Assembly (NCBI GenBank): GCA_037176905.1
Contig: JBBBWG010009602.1
Span: forward strand, 1 to 22,686
Direction: 5' to 3'
DNA from: Azolla pinnata
Lineage: Eukaryota > Streptophyta > Polypodiopsida > Salviniales > Salviniaceae
DNA: 22,686 nt
Shown piece by piece: positions 1-11,100 of the stretch (position 1 is the first letter of the stretch; each line of letters starts with the position of its first letter). The notes under the pieces are model-generated. The model was not told the origin of the DNA. It saw only the letters and a program-made list of their open reading frames with translations, and searched no databases. Position numbers and translations under genes: made by a program.

Positions 1-80
1 TAATATCCTTCCATTAGTTAGTCCAAATTTACATAGCACAAATTATCAGACAAACTGAAGTAGATTTTGGTCAGACTTAG

Positions 81-350
81 ACTTGTCTATGTGATTGGAG
101 GTGGACTTGTCTATGTGATTGGACTTGTCTATGCATAGACATGTATGTGCGTCTGTATGCACGCACTTTATGTGTGTTGTGCTGTGTATGGATGGATGCA
201 TGGATGGATGGAATGTATGCATGTGTTGCATGTATATGTGCAGTGTGGATGCATGCATGTGTGCCTGTTTGCATGTATGTGTGTCGATGCCACATATGCA
301 TGCATCCATCCATCCACAGCACATATGTGATGTGGATGGGATGGATGTAT
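81..350. repeat. TG/ATGG/CATG microsatellite cluster
   Basis: Low-complexity tract of interspersed TATG, ATGG, CATG and TG units, with matching CATCC/CATG units near 296-316 on the opposite sense. It is preceded by three copies of GACTTGTCTATG (about 81-135), two of them extended with TGATTGGA. Open frames on both strands here are repeat artefacts rich in C, M, H and V/T. No gene is seen. Confidence 0.8.
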
Positions 351-1735
351 GTGTGGGTATACATCAGATCGCTCGGCACATTATCCACACGATATTTTTT
401 TCTTGTATGAACATTAGATGATTGTATTTGTAATTGTCATCGTACTCTTATAGACGAGTGGATTATCACACACACAAGGAGAAGTCGAATAGTACGACAA
501 TTGACGAGGAATAGGCTGGCCAAAAGTGATCTGGGAAAACTACTACTTGAGTTTGTAAGTCTGTGTGTTTTGTGCTATTATAAATCTGGGGTTAACTAAT
601 GGAATGATATTATTTTGAAAAAAAAAAACAATGGTGGGTATACAAACATTATTGTACGTTTTGTCTCGTGAGCCAATATTAGCTTAAAATTATGTTACTA
701 TATATTTCTTTCTCTCTCCTAGATGTATACACACACACACACACGTTGATCGCTTCTGTAATTTGGTGCAATGGGCACAATGCAAGGCTCGATCTGGCAA
801 TTGCAGCTTCGTCGACAAGGCTCAACTGTATCTCACATCTTCTTCTTCTTCTCGAACATCATCATCGCTAGCTTTCGAACGATTCTACATGTATGATCAC
901 GCACACTCCCGAGCGCAAGTTTGTGCCTGAGATTCATGTCCTTAGACTTCGCTATCAAGAGTTGTTGGTCCCATTCACATCCATTGATCGTCAAGGCAAC
1001 AGAGCGAGTAAAAGTCGTTACAATCCGGTCTGCAGCCAGAGACTGGCCTCTTTGCAGGCGCTAAAACAACTTCTAATTCTAATTCTAATCGTTTGATAAT
1101 TAATGGACAAGATGCTTAAACAGAGACGAGGAAGAGGAAATAACAAGATTATATTAAGAGATTTAATGAGAATTTGAAGTATTCTCCCGATCTTATCTAA
1201 CTATTACGCTTTAGCGGAATATTCCCCGGATAAACCTGCAACGATGGGCCAGCCTCTCTACCTCTCGGACGTCTGGACGTTTCATATATAATTTTTGCGA
1301 TGATCTGGAATGCTTATAGACGAAGTTATCTGCCGAATTTTCTTTCCTTTTTTTCATGTCATGTGAAATATATACTATTACATATATTGTTGTTTGAAAC
1401 AAAGAGGGAATAACTCATTTAAGCACGAGTGTTTTTTTTTCTCAAGGGTTTAGATACAGATGCTTCTCGAGAGAAAGAAGGAGAGCTAGTTTCAAGCAAA
1501 TCTGAAAGCAATATGCCTAAATTTCCTTGGATTCTCTGATCCATCATAGAATCCATCCTAATTAAGGATCTAATCATGGGATACAATTATGTTATTGTTA
1601 TATAAGTAGGACACCATTGCTTGATTTCTCGTACACAATCGATCATTGACATTGGCACACATTCCCTGCATTTGATGTCCCTTATGATGGATCGATATTT
1701 GCTATGATTGTTTGGGCAGTGATTCATGGCACTTG
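351..1735. other. Gene-less upstream region
   Basis: No coding gene recognised. There is a short (AC)n near 726-744 and a (TTC)n near 841-852. One 67-codon ATG frame at 893-1096 has no recognisable motif and no convincing splice partners. AT-rich filler otherwise. Confidence 0.5.
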
Positions 1736-1743
1736 GAATTTAC

Positions 1744-2300
1744 AATCGGAACTTGTCGCGGAGCATGACTATCGAGTGGAAAGGGATTGATGAAGCGCCA
1801 TTAATCTCTTGTATTACTATAGGAGTCTATTTCTGGAGCACAATCACTGACCAGCTTAAGTGTCGCTAATCTCTCCTATTAGAACCTGAGCTTATTCTAG
1901 AGCACGATTAACGAGCGACCTCAAGATTATCTAATCTCTCGTATTACGATCGGAGCTTATCCCGGAGCATGGTCATCAAAGCAGAAACCTGGGCCTCGAG
2001 GGATTAATTTACAGCGTTGTTCATCTCTCCATTAACGATCGGAGCCTATTTTGGAGCGCAACCGACGAAATCGAAACTTTCAAAACTCGGGACGAACCGA
2101 GCGCGGTGAATCGCTCTTATTACGATCGCGGCTTTTATTCGGGGCGCAGAAAGCACCCGGAAACGTGGGCTTCACGCCCCAGCATCAGATATTAATTAAT
2201 CCAGCGCGGGTAATCTCCTCGTACTTCGAGGATCGGACCTTATATCGGAGCACGATGATCGGGCACACGGAAGCTTCGGGCTTGAGATTAAGAATTAATT
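1744..2300. repeat. Seven-copy degenerate tandem repeat upstream of the kinase gene
   Basis: Copies begin near 1744, 1801, 1866, 1931, 2021, 2109 and 2211. Each carries a TAATCTCTCGTATTACGAT-like head, then CGGAGC, a TTAT block and a GGAGCACGA-like tail. Spacing grows from about 60-65 bp in the left copies to 88-102 bp in the right ones because of extra sequence after the tail. The repeat lies about 300-850 bp upstream of the kinase start codon, so it may sit in its promoter. It is not coding. Confidence 0.75.
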
Positions 2301-2338
2301 AACGATTTAATCAAGGATTAATCAAGGATTAATTTAAT

Positions 2339-2358
2339 CTCTCTCTCTCTCTCTCTCT
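2339..2358. repeat. (CT)10 microsatellite
   Basis: Perfect CT dinucleotide run upstream of the kinase gene. CT/GA runs are common near plant transcription starts and could lie in the kinase promoter or 5' leader. Confidence 0.85.
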
Positions 2359-2473
2359 ATGTTGATCAACTCTTCTTTTTATTTATTTTCTTCTTGTCTT
2401 TTGAAAGAGCAATTGCTCCGGCTACAAATGTAAATATTCAAAGCAGCAAGTTCCTCCTCTGAAGTCAAAACCC

Positions 2474-2501
2474 CATCGCCATCGCCATCGCCATCGCCAT
2501 C
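2474..2501. repeat. (CATCGC)n hexanucleotide repeat
   Basis: About 4.5 copies of CATCGC in the presumed 5' leader of the kinase gene. The same hexamer run recurs at about 15943-15963 in an unrelated setting. A 191-codon minus-strand open frame crosses it and is rejected as a shadow. Confidence 0.75.
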
Positions 2502-2593
2502 CTTTTCCTCGCCCTCAGACGCGGACACAGGGAACGGACCCGAGCGCTGCCGCACAGAGAGATTATGTTCCCGCATCTTCCCGCTTTCCATTA

Positions 2594-5500
2594 ATGGGGA
2601 ATTGCTTCGGTACGCGTCCTTCCCAATCCGATTCTCACGGTAAGCTCTCCTTTCTTCCGTCCTCCTCCTCTTTCTTTCCTTCTTTCTTTCTTTCTTTCTT
2701 TCTTTCGCTTTTTTAACGCCCGTTCCTTCCATTCCTAATCTCCGTGCGCCGTTCTCCTTCCCTGCGATCTCTCCTTCTTTCATCAAAATGCCTTGGATTT
2801 CGCCTCCCCCCCTTAGATCAATATCTAAGAGGGACCAATGCTGCGAGTGCCAGCCATGGATCTGTTGAGTCAAGAAGCCGCGGAGATAGCACAGTGCAAG
2901 TGGAAGCTGCAAACTCCGCAATAGCGACAAAAGAAGAAGGGAAGGCAGATGCAAATGCGAGAGGTTATGATGTAAAGGTGTTCACATACAGCGATCTGAA
3001 AGAGGCCACTCAGAATTTCCGTCGAGCTAGCTTTCTCGGACAAGGAGGGTTCGGCAGAGTCTTTAAAGGATGGATAGATGAGAAAACGTACAAACCAGTT
3101 GCTCCCGGGTTAGGCCGTCAGATTGCTGTTAAACTGATGAACCACGATGGCTTACAGGGAGACAAAGAATGGATGGTATGGTTGTTTTGCGCATATCTTT
3201 TCCATTTCCTTATATAATGTATCGTGTTCATTGCTGGGTTAGATGATTAGGTCTTCACAGTGCTCATGCGTATGAGAGGTTCTACTTGTGATTCTTATCA
3301 TTGTTATCACGTTATTCTTTGTATTTGATTTACGTGAATATTGATGGGATATTAGATGTTACTTGTCATTCATGCTTTCATTTTCGTGTTATTAGTCATG
3401 TTAGATTTAGATAATGTTCGTTAATGCTTTACCATTGGCAAGCCATTTTGCTAACAGCGGCATGCATATCATAATTATGAACATGTCATTATTGTGTTAT
3501 TATTGATGTTGAATTTAGACTATGTAATCAATTAATATTTTTTCATTATAGTGTAAATAAAGGCATATAGGTATGACCTTAAAACTATGTTAGTATTGTG
3601 TCATTCAGTCATGATAGAACTATATAATGTCTATTTTTCAAACAGAGGCACATAACTGTGAACGTGGTACCATCCATTAGGATTATCCGATGTCATTAGT
3701 GTGTTATTTGTCATAAATTAACACTTTACTATTGGCAGTCCATTTTGCAAAAAGGCGGCACATAGTCATGATCAGGATACCCCATCCATTGGTGCCGTAC
3801 TATGCCCTTATTGTGCCATTAGTCACGCTAGATTTAGACAATATTCGTTAGTGTTTCACCCTTTGAACCATTTTGCAAAGAGAGACGCATAAATATGAAC
3901 AGGCTACCATCCATCGGGACCATACTACGTCATTTTTGTGTCTTATTAGATTTATATAATGTAATTAATTAGTGCGTTACCATCAATGATCCATTTTACA
4001 AAGGAAAGCACATGAATGTGATCATGATGCTGTCCGTTGGAATTTGGGGCTACACTATATCATTTTTATGTTATTAGACATGCTAGCTGTGGGCAGTGTA
4101 ATTAATTAGTGTGTTACCATTAATGATATATTTTACAAAAAAAGTCACAGCATGATGCCGTCCATTGAAATTTGGGGCCACTCTATATCATTATTGTGTT
4201 ATCAGCCACGTTAGATTTAGGAAATGTAATTAATTAGTACTGTACCATTAATGATCCATTTTACAAAGAATATAAGCATGATGCTGTCCATTGGAATTTG
4301 GAGCCACACTATCATTATTGCGTTCAGATAATCTTCGTTAATGCTTTATGATTTAGGAGCTATTTTACAAATACGAACATAAATATGACCATGATGTCAT
4401 CCACTGGATCCATATCCATATTCAAGTTGAGCATGATTTCATTTAATAGGCAAAACATTTATCATCTCAATCGTGTTTGGTTTTAATTACAATTCCTTAT
4501 GTTTGCTTTAGACAGAGGTTTTCTATCTGAGTCAACTTCGGCATCCCCACCTCGTTAAGCTCATTGGCTACTGTTCTGAGGCAGATCAGCGATTGCTTGC
4601 ATATGAGTTTATGCCGAATGGGAGCTTGGAGGATCATCTATTTGTCGGTAAATTTCTATTGGTTTTTTTTCTACATGTGTTTTGGGAGCTTGATCGTCTA
4701 TTAGTTGGAAAATTTCTGTTCTTCGTCTTTCTTTTCTACCTTTCTTTTATTATTGATACATTAAAATGCAGATGCACAATATTCCTAATGTGTTTGTTTT
4801 GTTTCCGCAACGTCCAGGCAGTTCTAGTCGGCCCCTCTCTTGGGAGAAAAGGCTCAAAGTTGCAATAGGAGCTGCAAGAGGTCTTGCCTTCTTGCACACC
4901 TTGGAACCATGTGTCATCTACAGGGATTTCAAGTCATCAAATATTCTTTTGGATTCGGTAAGTTTCATGCAACCTAATAGTCGCTTTATATAGTTCACGA
5001 ATTTTCACTTGCAGCTTCTATATTCAAAATAGAATGTTAGCGTATTATTTCCATTTCTAATATAGATTTCTAGACCAGCAAAAGCTACAGGCATTTATAG
5101 GATTTGGAATACAAATTGTGCAGCATTTCAGTTAAGTAAATAAATGAAATTAGAAATCCGTTTGCATTTTCTGGAACTTCAATTCCAGACTTCCAAGTAT
5201 TTTGAGCTTAATTTTTAAGAATAAGCTTTACTTTCTTTTCATAGGATTTTCGATGCCAAATCTGAGTGCATTTGAGTGTCTTTTTGAAGGCCAATTATTT
5301 TATGAAGAGAATTATAAAGCTTACTTATCCAAACCTTGCAGGATTTCAATCCCAAATTATCAGACTTTGGATTAGCAAAAGATGGCCCAATAGAAGGGGC
5401 AACTCATGTTACAACAAGAGTGATGGGCACTTTTGGATATGCTGCGCCTGAATATATTGCAACGGGTATGGTCTTATCAATGTTGCACGCTATTACTATG

Positions 5501-6548
5501 TCGAGGCACAGTATGTTGCATGCTTAAGGTTGATTTGCCTATGTTGTTGTCGGGTGGGAAAGCCAACATGCCAACAGTTATAATAGGAATGATGGGTTAA
5601 AGAGGGTCCATTCCCAGCACCTATCTCAGCGGAAAATATGTCTAATCAGGTCTAGTAGTGGTCAAGGTCATTACATGACCGACATATTGATCTAGAAAAA
5701 CTATGGGAGAGAACTTCTGGCTGGTGATGGAATGAAATTCCAGTCAAATTGATCGACGTGTGCTACTTGAACATGCATACATATAGGTGTAGCTGTTTTA
5801 AAAGGCCTATATCCTGTAAGGTTATCCCAACATCCCCCTCCCTCCATCCCAACACGTCTATATATATAATGCTCTCGGCAGAGGCATGGGGGGGTGAAGC
5901 TCAGCCCTAGACCGTAAAATTTTAAGCTGGATTCCTTTTCATTGATATTGACCATGGCTGTGTGTAATTCTTTTGATGCATTTATATTTGCAAACTGTAA
6001 GGTTACATTGATTGCTTTGTTTTTGTATCAAGTTCATTCTTTCATAAGAGGGTATTATATTTGATTATCATGAAAGGGCATAGGATTTATTTTTGTTTTT
6101 ATGCTTCCATCTAGGTCATCTTACGCCAAAGAATGATGTGTATGGATTCGGTGTAGTATTGCTCGAGATTCTTACGGGAAGGAAGGCAGTCGACAACAGA
6201 CGACGAGGAGAGGAACAGAACCTGGTGCAATGGGCGATGCCCTTCCTCCGTGACAAGAGCAAGGTTTTACGGCTTGTAGAAACGAGACTAGAGGGCCAAT
6301 ATTCACGGAAAGGTGCCCTGATGCTTGCCCACGTAGCCTATCGTTGTGTCAACCCCAATGCCAAGGAACGGCCTAGCATGCAACAGGTTGTGGAGCTACT
6401 CGAACCAACTGTTGAAAGAAGCTATAAAGATATGGCGAATTCACCTCGAACACGTGATGGGGCTCATCAGCACCAAGACCGGACACTGCAATCAGCACAA
6501 GAAGCACTTGATAGTGCTCGTTCAAGCCGAGATCATCGTCGTAATTGA
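2594..6548 (+). CDS. Receptor-like cytoplasmic kinase, RLCK-VII / PBS1-like (PBL) type
   Basis: Six exons: 2594-2639, 2817-3175, 4512-4647, 4818-4957, 5342-5465, 6115-6548. All introns are GT..AG and all phases agree, giving 412 aa, the usual PBL size. The protein starts MGNC: Gly2 is a likely N-myristoylation site and Cys4 a likely acylation site, so plasma-membrane anchoring is expected. The Ser/Thr kinase core is complete: glycine loop GQGGFG (90-95), Lys121 in IAVK, probable alpha-C Glu137, YRDFKSSN with Asp217 (Tyr replaces the His of HRD, usual in this family), DFG at 235-237, activation segment with [13 protein letters not shown] (253-265), and [11 protein letters not shown] where most relatives have SDVYSFG. 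A Ser/Arg/His-rich tail follows about 375. Family members relay signals from cell-surface receptor kinases in immunity and growth; the upstream receptor here is unknown. The start is chosen because the MGNC exon is the only one that splices in phase into the kinase exon. Confidence 0.93.
2640..2816 (+). other. Kinase intron 1 with (CTTT)n microsatellite
   Basis: Donor G|GTAAGC, acceptor TTAG preceded by a C-rich tract. It contains a CTTT tetranucleotide run at about 2673-2706 and is otherwise pyrimidine-rich. The phase-1 junction yields Asp16. Confidence 0.8.
3440..4385. repeat. Degenerate tandem array filling kinase intron 2
   Basis: Intron 2 (3176-4511, 1,336 bp) is mostly an array of about nine diverged copies, 100-139 bp each. 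The recurrent core is TTACCATTAATGATCCATTTT followed by ACAAA, a GGCACAT-like stretch and ATGATGCCATCCATTGG. The CCATTTT core recurs near 3443, 3636, 3741, 3868, 3991, 4130, 4256 and 4362. Copies in 3980-4300 are the most alike. No open frame of note and no transposon ends seen. Confidence 0.8.
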
Positions 6549-7865
6549 GCGCCATTCGTGTGAGAGCCCAATCATAACCAGCATACAATACAACCTGGGA
6601 TTCAAAGATCTACTCTCCCATCCACGACATGGTTTCTCTTGGCAGCCAGGCATCAAATTTTGAGCAATTCTTTCTCAGGAAACTGTTGGCTTGCCCGTAT
6701 CAGGTCTCTCTTGTGTACATAGATGGGGCGCATAAGGTTTGGTGCATGTTTCTCAACCCTCCGAAGAGAAGAGAGCTCTTCACAGAATATGTGCAGATAT
6801 GATTGTCTCCATGCTCCACACATGCATACATACAGGGCATTTGTATGTATATATGTATGGATGCACCACAACTCCGCAGACCAGAATACTGTATGTACCA
6901 TAAACCAAACTCTTCTTAATTCTTGAATTCTTTTTTGTACAAGAAGTTTCTAGCATCTGTCGAAACAAGTGAAATCGGCTCGTGGCTTCTGCCGTATACT
7001 TGGGGTATAGCGGGATTTGGGGTTTATTGGCCCAATGCTATATGCGTATAGAGATTTTCGATGAGGGTTATGGAGAAATGCCCGTTACCATTAGCAACAC
7101 TTGATTTTTTTGTTTTTTGAAAGGGATCGTTCCATTCGAGGGTGCACACAATCTTGGCATTTTGGGCTTCTTCTCTTGTTTCCGCTTCGGCATTCTTGAT
7201 TTCATGGTTGAGTGATTTGAGCTCATATAGATTCATACTCGCATCGGGATGAGAATTCGCTGCATGACATTGGGCTCGGCTCGGCTCAGTAATGGATATG
7301 TGGCTTAACAACAAAAACACCGCAATCTTGGTGTGTAAGAAATAGGTAGAGCATCAGAACAGACTGTGGACATGCATATATTATTCGATTCTGACGCCTG
7401 TATCTGGCATGACCTTCGTAGTTTCATGACACCCAGAACTTAATACCTCATATATATAGCGAGTGTCCCGATTCGTGGCTTACTACCTCGTTGACAATCT
7501 GGATCACGTTGCTCACTCGAATTAATGTTACGAGGTCGACCTCGACCTCAACATTCGGTTCTCCTGTTACGAGGGTCAAGTCAACCGCCTTCTTCGTTCT
7601 GTGCTATCGCTTTGTTGTCTCCATTCAAAGTCAACCTCATCAACTGTGCACCCTACAGTTTGGGTATCGGGGACGATCATGTTCTCTGTGATCGCGAGCG
7701 TGGCCTTCGTTCTCTTCTGGTTTCCGGAAGAGAAGCGAACAGGGTCTCTCGCACCGTCTCCGATTCCAGTTCCAGATGAGCGCGATCGATCATTTACGTT
7801 CGAGCTCAGGTAAAGGCCTGCATGTTGAGGAGCAAAACCCAGAGTCTCATCATAAGATGGTTGCA
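6549..7865. other. Kinase 3' flank and intergenic DNA, no gene recognised
   Basis: This holds the kinase 3' untranslated region (end not determinable) and unassigned DNA. A TATG/CATA-rich patch lies at about 6818-6870. A minus-strand frame at about 7320-7024, which opens on GTG, has a charged stretch with many E, K and N, but no family match and no clear splice sites. Plus-strand frames at 7491-7813 lack recognisable motifs. None is called as a gene. Confidence 0.5.
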
Positions 7866-8395
7866 GATGTGCGGTGCCATCGTGTGTCTACTGGACATGT
7901 ACATAACGTGTGCACATACATACATACATATACACACATGCACACATGCATACACGTACATACATACAGGCATACACACATGCTTGCATGCAGGCATGCA
8001 CACATACACACACATGTACACATGCATGCACCACATGCATGCACCACATGCATGCACACACACGTACACACGCATACTCAAACACACATATACATACATG
8101 CATGCATGCATGCACACATACACATACATACACGATGCGCGGTGCCGTGTGTCTATTGGACATGTACATAACGTACGCACATACACACATACATACATAC
8201 ATACATATACACACATGCACACATGGATACACGTACATACATACAGGCATACACACATGCTTGCATGCAGGCATGCACACATACATACACACACATGTAC
8301 ACATGCATGCACCACATGCATGCACACATACATACACACACGTACACACGCATGCTCACACACATACATACATGCATGCATGCACCACATGCATG

Positions 8396-8428
<33 letters not shown>

Positions 8429-8506
8429 GTACACACGCATGCTCACACACATCTATGCATGCATACATGCATGCATGCATGCACACATACACATACATAC
8501 CCACAC
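7866..8506. repeat. 268-bp tandem duplication of CA/CATA/CATG microsatellite
   Basis: A unit starting GATGTGCGGTGCC at 7866 recurs as GATGCGCGGTGCC at 8134. Both copies share the GTGTCTAYTGGACATGTACA segment, then long runs of CATA, CACA, CATG and TGCA. Copy 2 continues to about 8506 with a (CA)n tract at about 8400-8428. Most of the block is strictly alternating purine-pyrimidine for tens of bases at a time. It produces long open frames in all six frames, none of them real. Confidence 0.88.
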
Positions 8507-8575
8507 ATAATAGTATCAGACGGTGGGAAGAGAAGAGAAAATCCTTCTTTTAGAAATTATCATTAATGAGATAAA

Positions 8576-8620
8576 TATAAATATATATAAATAAATAAAT
8601 AAATATATATTTATATTTTT
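8576..8620 (+). promoter_or_regulatory. TATA-like region of the A20/AN1 gene
   Basis: ATATATATAAATAAATAAAT at about 8581-8600 and a second TATATATTTATATT just after it lie about 160-200 bp before a strong splice donor in a pyrimidine-rich leader. The spacing suits a transcription start near 8610-8650. This is an AT-rich region, so the exact element is uncertain. Confidence 0.45.
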
Positions 8621-8782
8621 TTTTTTCTGCAGGGAAATCTATTTATTTATGTACATATTTTCTAGACTCTTCTTCTTCTTCTTCTTCTTCTTCTTCGTCT
8701 TCGTCTTCGTCTGTTCCTTTCCTTCTCCGTCTACGACCTCTCGATCCCCAGAAGGAGGAGAAGGGAGGACAACTAACTGCAG

Positions 8783-10079
8783 GTACGTCTCCTCCTCTTA
8801 CCTCTCGCATGATCCTTCCCTCTTCCCGCTTTTCTTCTTCTTCTTCTTCTTCTTGTAATTCCGGTTCCCCACGGTCTTTCCTCCGTGCATACCCGACGCC
8901 TTGTTGTCAACCCTAACCCTAAGCTTCGATCCGAGATTCCTTTCTTTTGGCGTTCAGCCGTGTATATCCCGTCTGCTCCTTGCCTTGTTTTTCAGGGAAT
9001 AAATCTGTGGATATATGTGCCTTGGATTTCCCTCAACACCTCGGTTGTGTGCTGCGTTTGCGCTTGTATGGATGCATCTAGTGAAGATGGATCCATTTGA
9101 ACTTAACCGCTGTTCTGCCGTAGCTTCTTGTGATCTATATGATCTTTGTTCTTTTAACAATATATAAGTGAATTTCTGTTCGAGGGGCTTCTTTCCAAAT
9201 ATGCGATTTTTCTCTAATATTCGAAATTGTCTTATTTCATTGACACTGTTCTATTGTGGTTGAGTGGTTTTGTGTGCTTTGATATTATTATCGTTTCTGA
9301 GTTTGAGATATGTGCTTGGAATGTACAGGGTATTCTTTACTACAGTGTACTTGTTTTGATATATCCAGTTTGAAAAACATCATTTTCTGCCTGCTTCTTG
9401 GACTGTGTCCTAGTTTTTTTTTGTTTCAGGACATGACATGCATCTATTTGAACAGGATCTGATGCCAAAACATTGCCTCGAGGCATATTGTTTATTTTTC
9501 TGATGAGTATTTATAGTTCCAGAGATGCTTGTGTTTTTCTTTATTCGTGTTTTTTTGAAAATTTGAGTGAGAAACGTAACCATCAAACGATATTTCGCAG
9601 TAAACACTGAAGTATATAATGGAAGAATTAAGTGTATCTGTGCAGCCGTTTGTTACATAGCTTGCTTCCTGAATCGATCTATGCTTTAGTAGATTTAGTG
9701 GCTCATTTATTTTTCATTTTGCATAAAATTTAACCATTATCTGAATGGAATGTAGCAATGCTCATTACACTCTAGTATATTAGTGGCTCGTTTGTATACC
9801 TGTTGCATAAAATCCTACCATTATCTGTATGAGATGTGTACCAATGCACCCAGTTACTTGTTGATTTACCTTCTTGGTGCATACTCCGGTTTTTTTGTAG
9901 TTATATATGTAACTTAGGGAAATATTTGTTGTGGTTTTTGGAATCCATTTTGGTTATTAATATGTAGTTATTAAGTACTTGTTTGTTTGTAGGATTTTAT
10001 GTTTGTGAGTGTTCTCGTTAGTTATAAATATGGGGATGAAATGGGCATGTTTGATATGCTCATTGGACAACCATTGCAG
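8783..10079 (+). other. Probable 5' leader intron of the A20/AN1 gene
   Basis: Donor AG|GTACGT at 8782/8783 and acceptor TTGCAG at 10074-10079, 40 bp before the start codon. The first leader exon carries a (TTC)n run at about 8672-8698. A leader intron in front of an intronless CDS is common in plant SAP genes. It contains a double telo-box (AACCCTAACCCTAA, 8909-8922), often found near starts of highly expressed plant genes. Other AG sites (for example near 8995 and 9329) could add leader exons. Confidence 0.6.
9684..9852. repeat. 86-bp tandem duplication in the SAP leader intron
   Basis: Copy 1 from 9684 and copy 2 from 9770 share, in order, a TAGTATATTAGTGGCTCGTTT-like head, TTGCATAAAATYCTACCATT, ATCTG, ATGGAATGT and CAATGC. 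Roughly three quarters of positions match by eye. Confidence 0.75.
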
Positions 10080-10119
10080 GTTCCTTTCTTAGTGGGAACT
10101 GTTCCTTAGAAGGGGAAAT

Positions 10120-10590
10120 ATGGAGCAAGAGAGTCGACCAATGGATAAGGAAGAGACAGGGAGGCAACTTCCGGAGGGGCCAATCTTATGTGTGAATGAT
10201 TGTGGTTTCTTTGGGAGCACAACAACAATGGACCTCTGCTCTCTGTGCTATCGGAAAGCTGTGATGCAACAAGCCAAAGCCTCGGAAAAGGTTCAACAGC
10301 ATAGTCATGTCATGGGATCAGCTAGTCAGTTTGCTGAAATAGAAAACGTAACACAAGAGGTTTCTTCTTCTTCAATACCTTCTCCTTTGCCACCTCCAAC
10401 GAGTCGATGCTTTGCTTGCAAGAAACGTGTGGGTTTGAGGGGGTTCAAGTGCCGGTGCGGCAACCAGTTTTGTGCTCTGCATCGTTATTCGGATCAGCAT
10501 GATTGCTCTTTTGATTACCATTCAGCAGCGCAAGAGACTATCTCCAAGGCTAACCCAGTTGTAAAAGCTGAAAAGATCCACAAGATCTGA
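10120..10590 (+). CDS. A20/AN1 zinc-finger stress-associated protein (SAP)
   Basis: Single-exon CDS of 156 aa, normal for plant SAPs (about 150-180). The A20 finger is near the N-terminus with Cys24, Cys28, Cys40 and Cys43 (CxxxC...CxxC), followed by a Ser/Pro-rich linker (about 80-95). The AN1 finger is complete: Cys97, Cys100, Cys111, Cys113, Cys118, His121, His127, Cys129. A basic tail ends IHKI. A20 domains of this family bind ubiquitin or act as E3 ligases, and plant members modulate responses to salt, cold, drought and pathogens; the specific role here is not visible. An upstream Met at residue 1 is preferred over Met8 because it is the first ATG after the leader acceptor. The leader may carry an upstream ORF (see findings). 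Confidence 0.95.
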   Translation: MEQESRPMDKEETGRQLPEGPILCVNDCGFFGSTTTMDLCSLCYRKAVMQQAKASEKVQQHSHVMGSASQFAEIENVTQEVSSSSIPSPLPPPTSRCFACKKRVGLRGFKCRCGNQFCALHRYSDQHDCSFDYHSAAQETISKANPVVKAEKIHKI

Positions 10591-10739
10591 ACCCAAGGAA
10601 AATGTCATTTGGCCGATGGTATGGTCTCAACTTTCAGGGTCGGTTATGATTGGAGTGTGTGTTTTGCTTCATCGTTCATTTGATATCCTTGCCAACCCTT
10701 CATACATCTGTCAATATGGTCTCTGACCCGATCAATCGG

Positions 10740-11100
10740 CATCGTTGTTATAGGTTTGTAAGTAAAAATTCATAAAGATGGACGACTCTTCCTGGAAGTC
10801 CTTGTCATCGTTGTAATTGTATAGATAAAAAGAAAATGATAGTAAGTTGGTTTCAGTCTGGTCTATGTTTTTTCTTCCATGTGGTGTTTTTAACATCCCT
10901 CTGTGAAGGTTCAAACACAAACCTATAGATCGACCCACTCTTCTTTCAAGGGCTTGTCATTGTTATTGTACAGGTAAAGAAATTTGCTGGTTTCAATTCA
11001 TTCTGTGATGTTCGTTTTTCTGGACATCCATTTGGAGGTGCATAAGCAAATTCTAAGGAGACTCAGTACTCATGGTTGTATAGATAAATCAGCAGTTGGT
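10740..11100. repeat. Diverged tandem repeat downstream of the SAP gene
   Basis: A segment with CGACTCTTCCTGGAAGTCCT, then TTGTCATCGTTGTAATTGTA and GGTTTCAGTCTG, begins near 10780. It recurs from about 10932 with clear divergence and a third, partial time from about 11059 (ACTCATGGTTGTATAGATAAA). Period is about 130-150 bp. It lies in the 3' flank and may be partly transcribed as 3' untranslated region. Confidence 0.6.

Noticed and set aside
77..421. Overlapping ORFs of about 90-100 codons on both strands
   Set aside because: Same cause: translation of a TG/CATG repeat cluster.
2379..2954. 191-codon minus-strand ORF
   Set aside because: It lies opposite kinase exons 1 and 2, and its K/E/R and D/G runs come from the CTTT and CATCGC repeats.
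7024..7320. 98-codon minus-strand frame with a charged, protein-like stretch
   Set aside because: Opens on GTG with no upstream ATG, has no recognised domain and no clear splice partners; not enough for a gene call.
7776..8566. Six-frame long ORFs (up to 243 codons) rich in His, Thr, Cys, Met and Val
   Set aside because: They all translate the CA/CATA/CATG microsatellite, which lacks stops in most frames; no domain, no start context, no codon bias.
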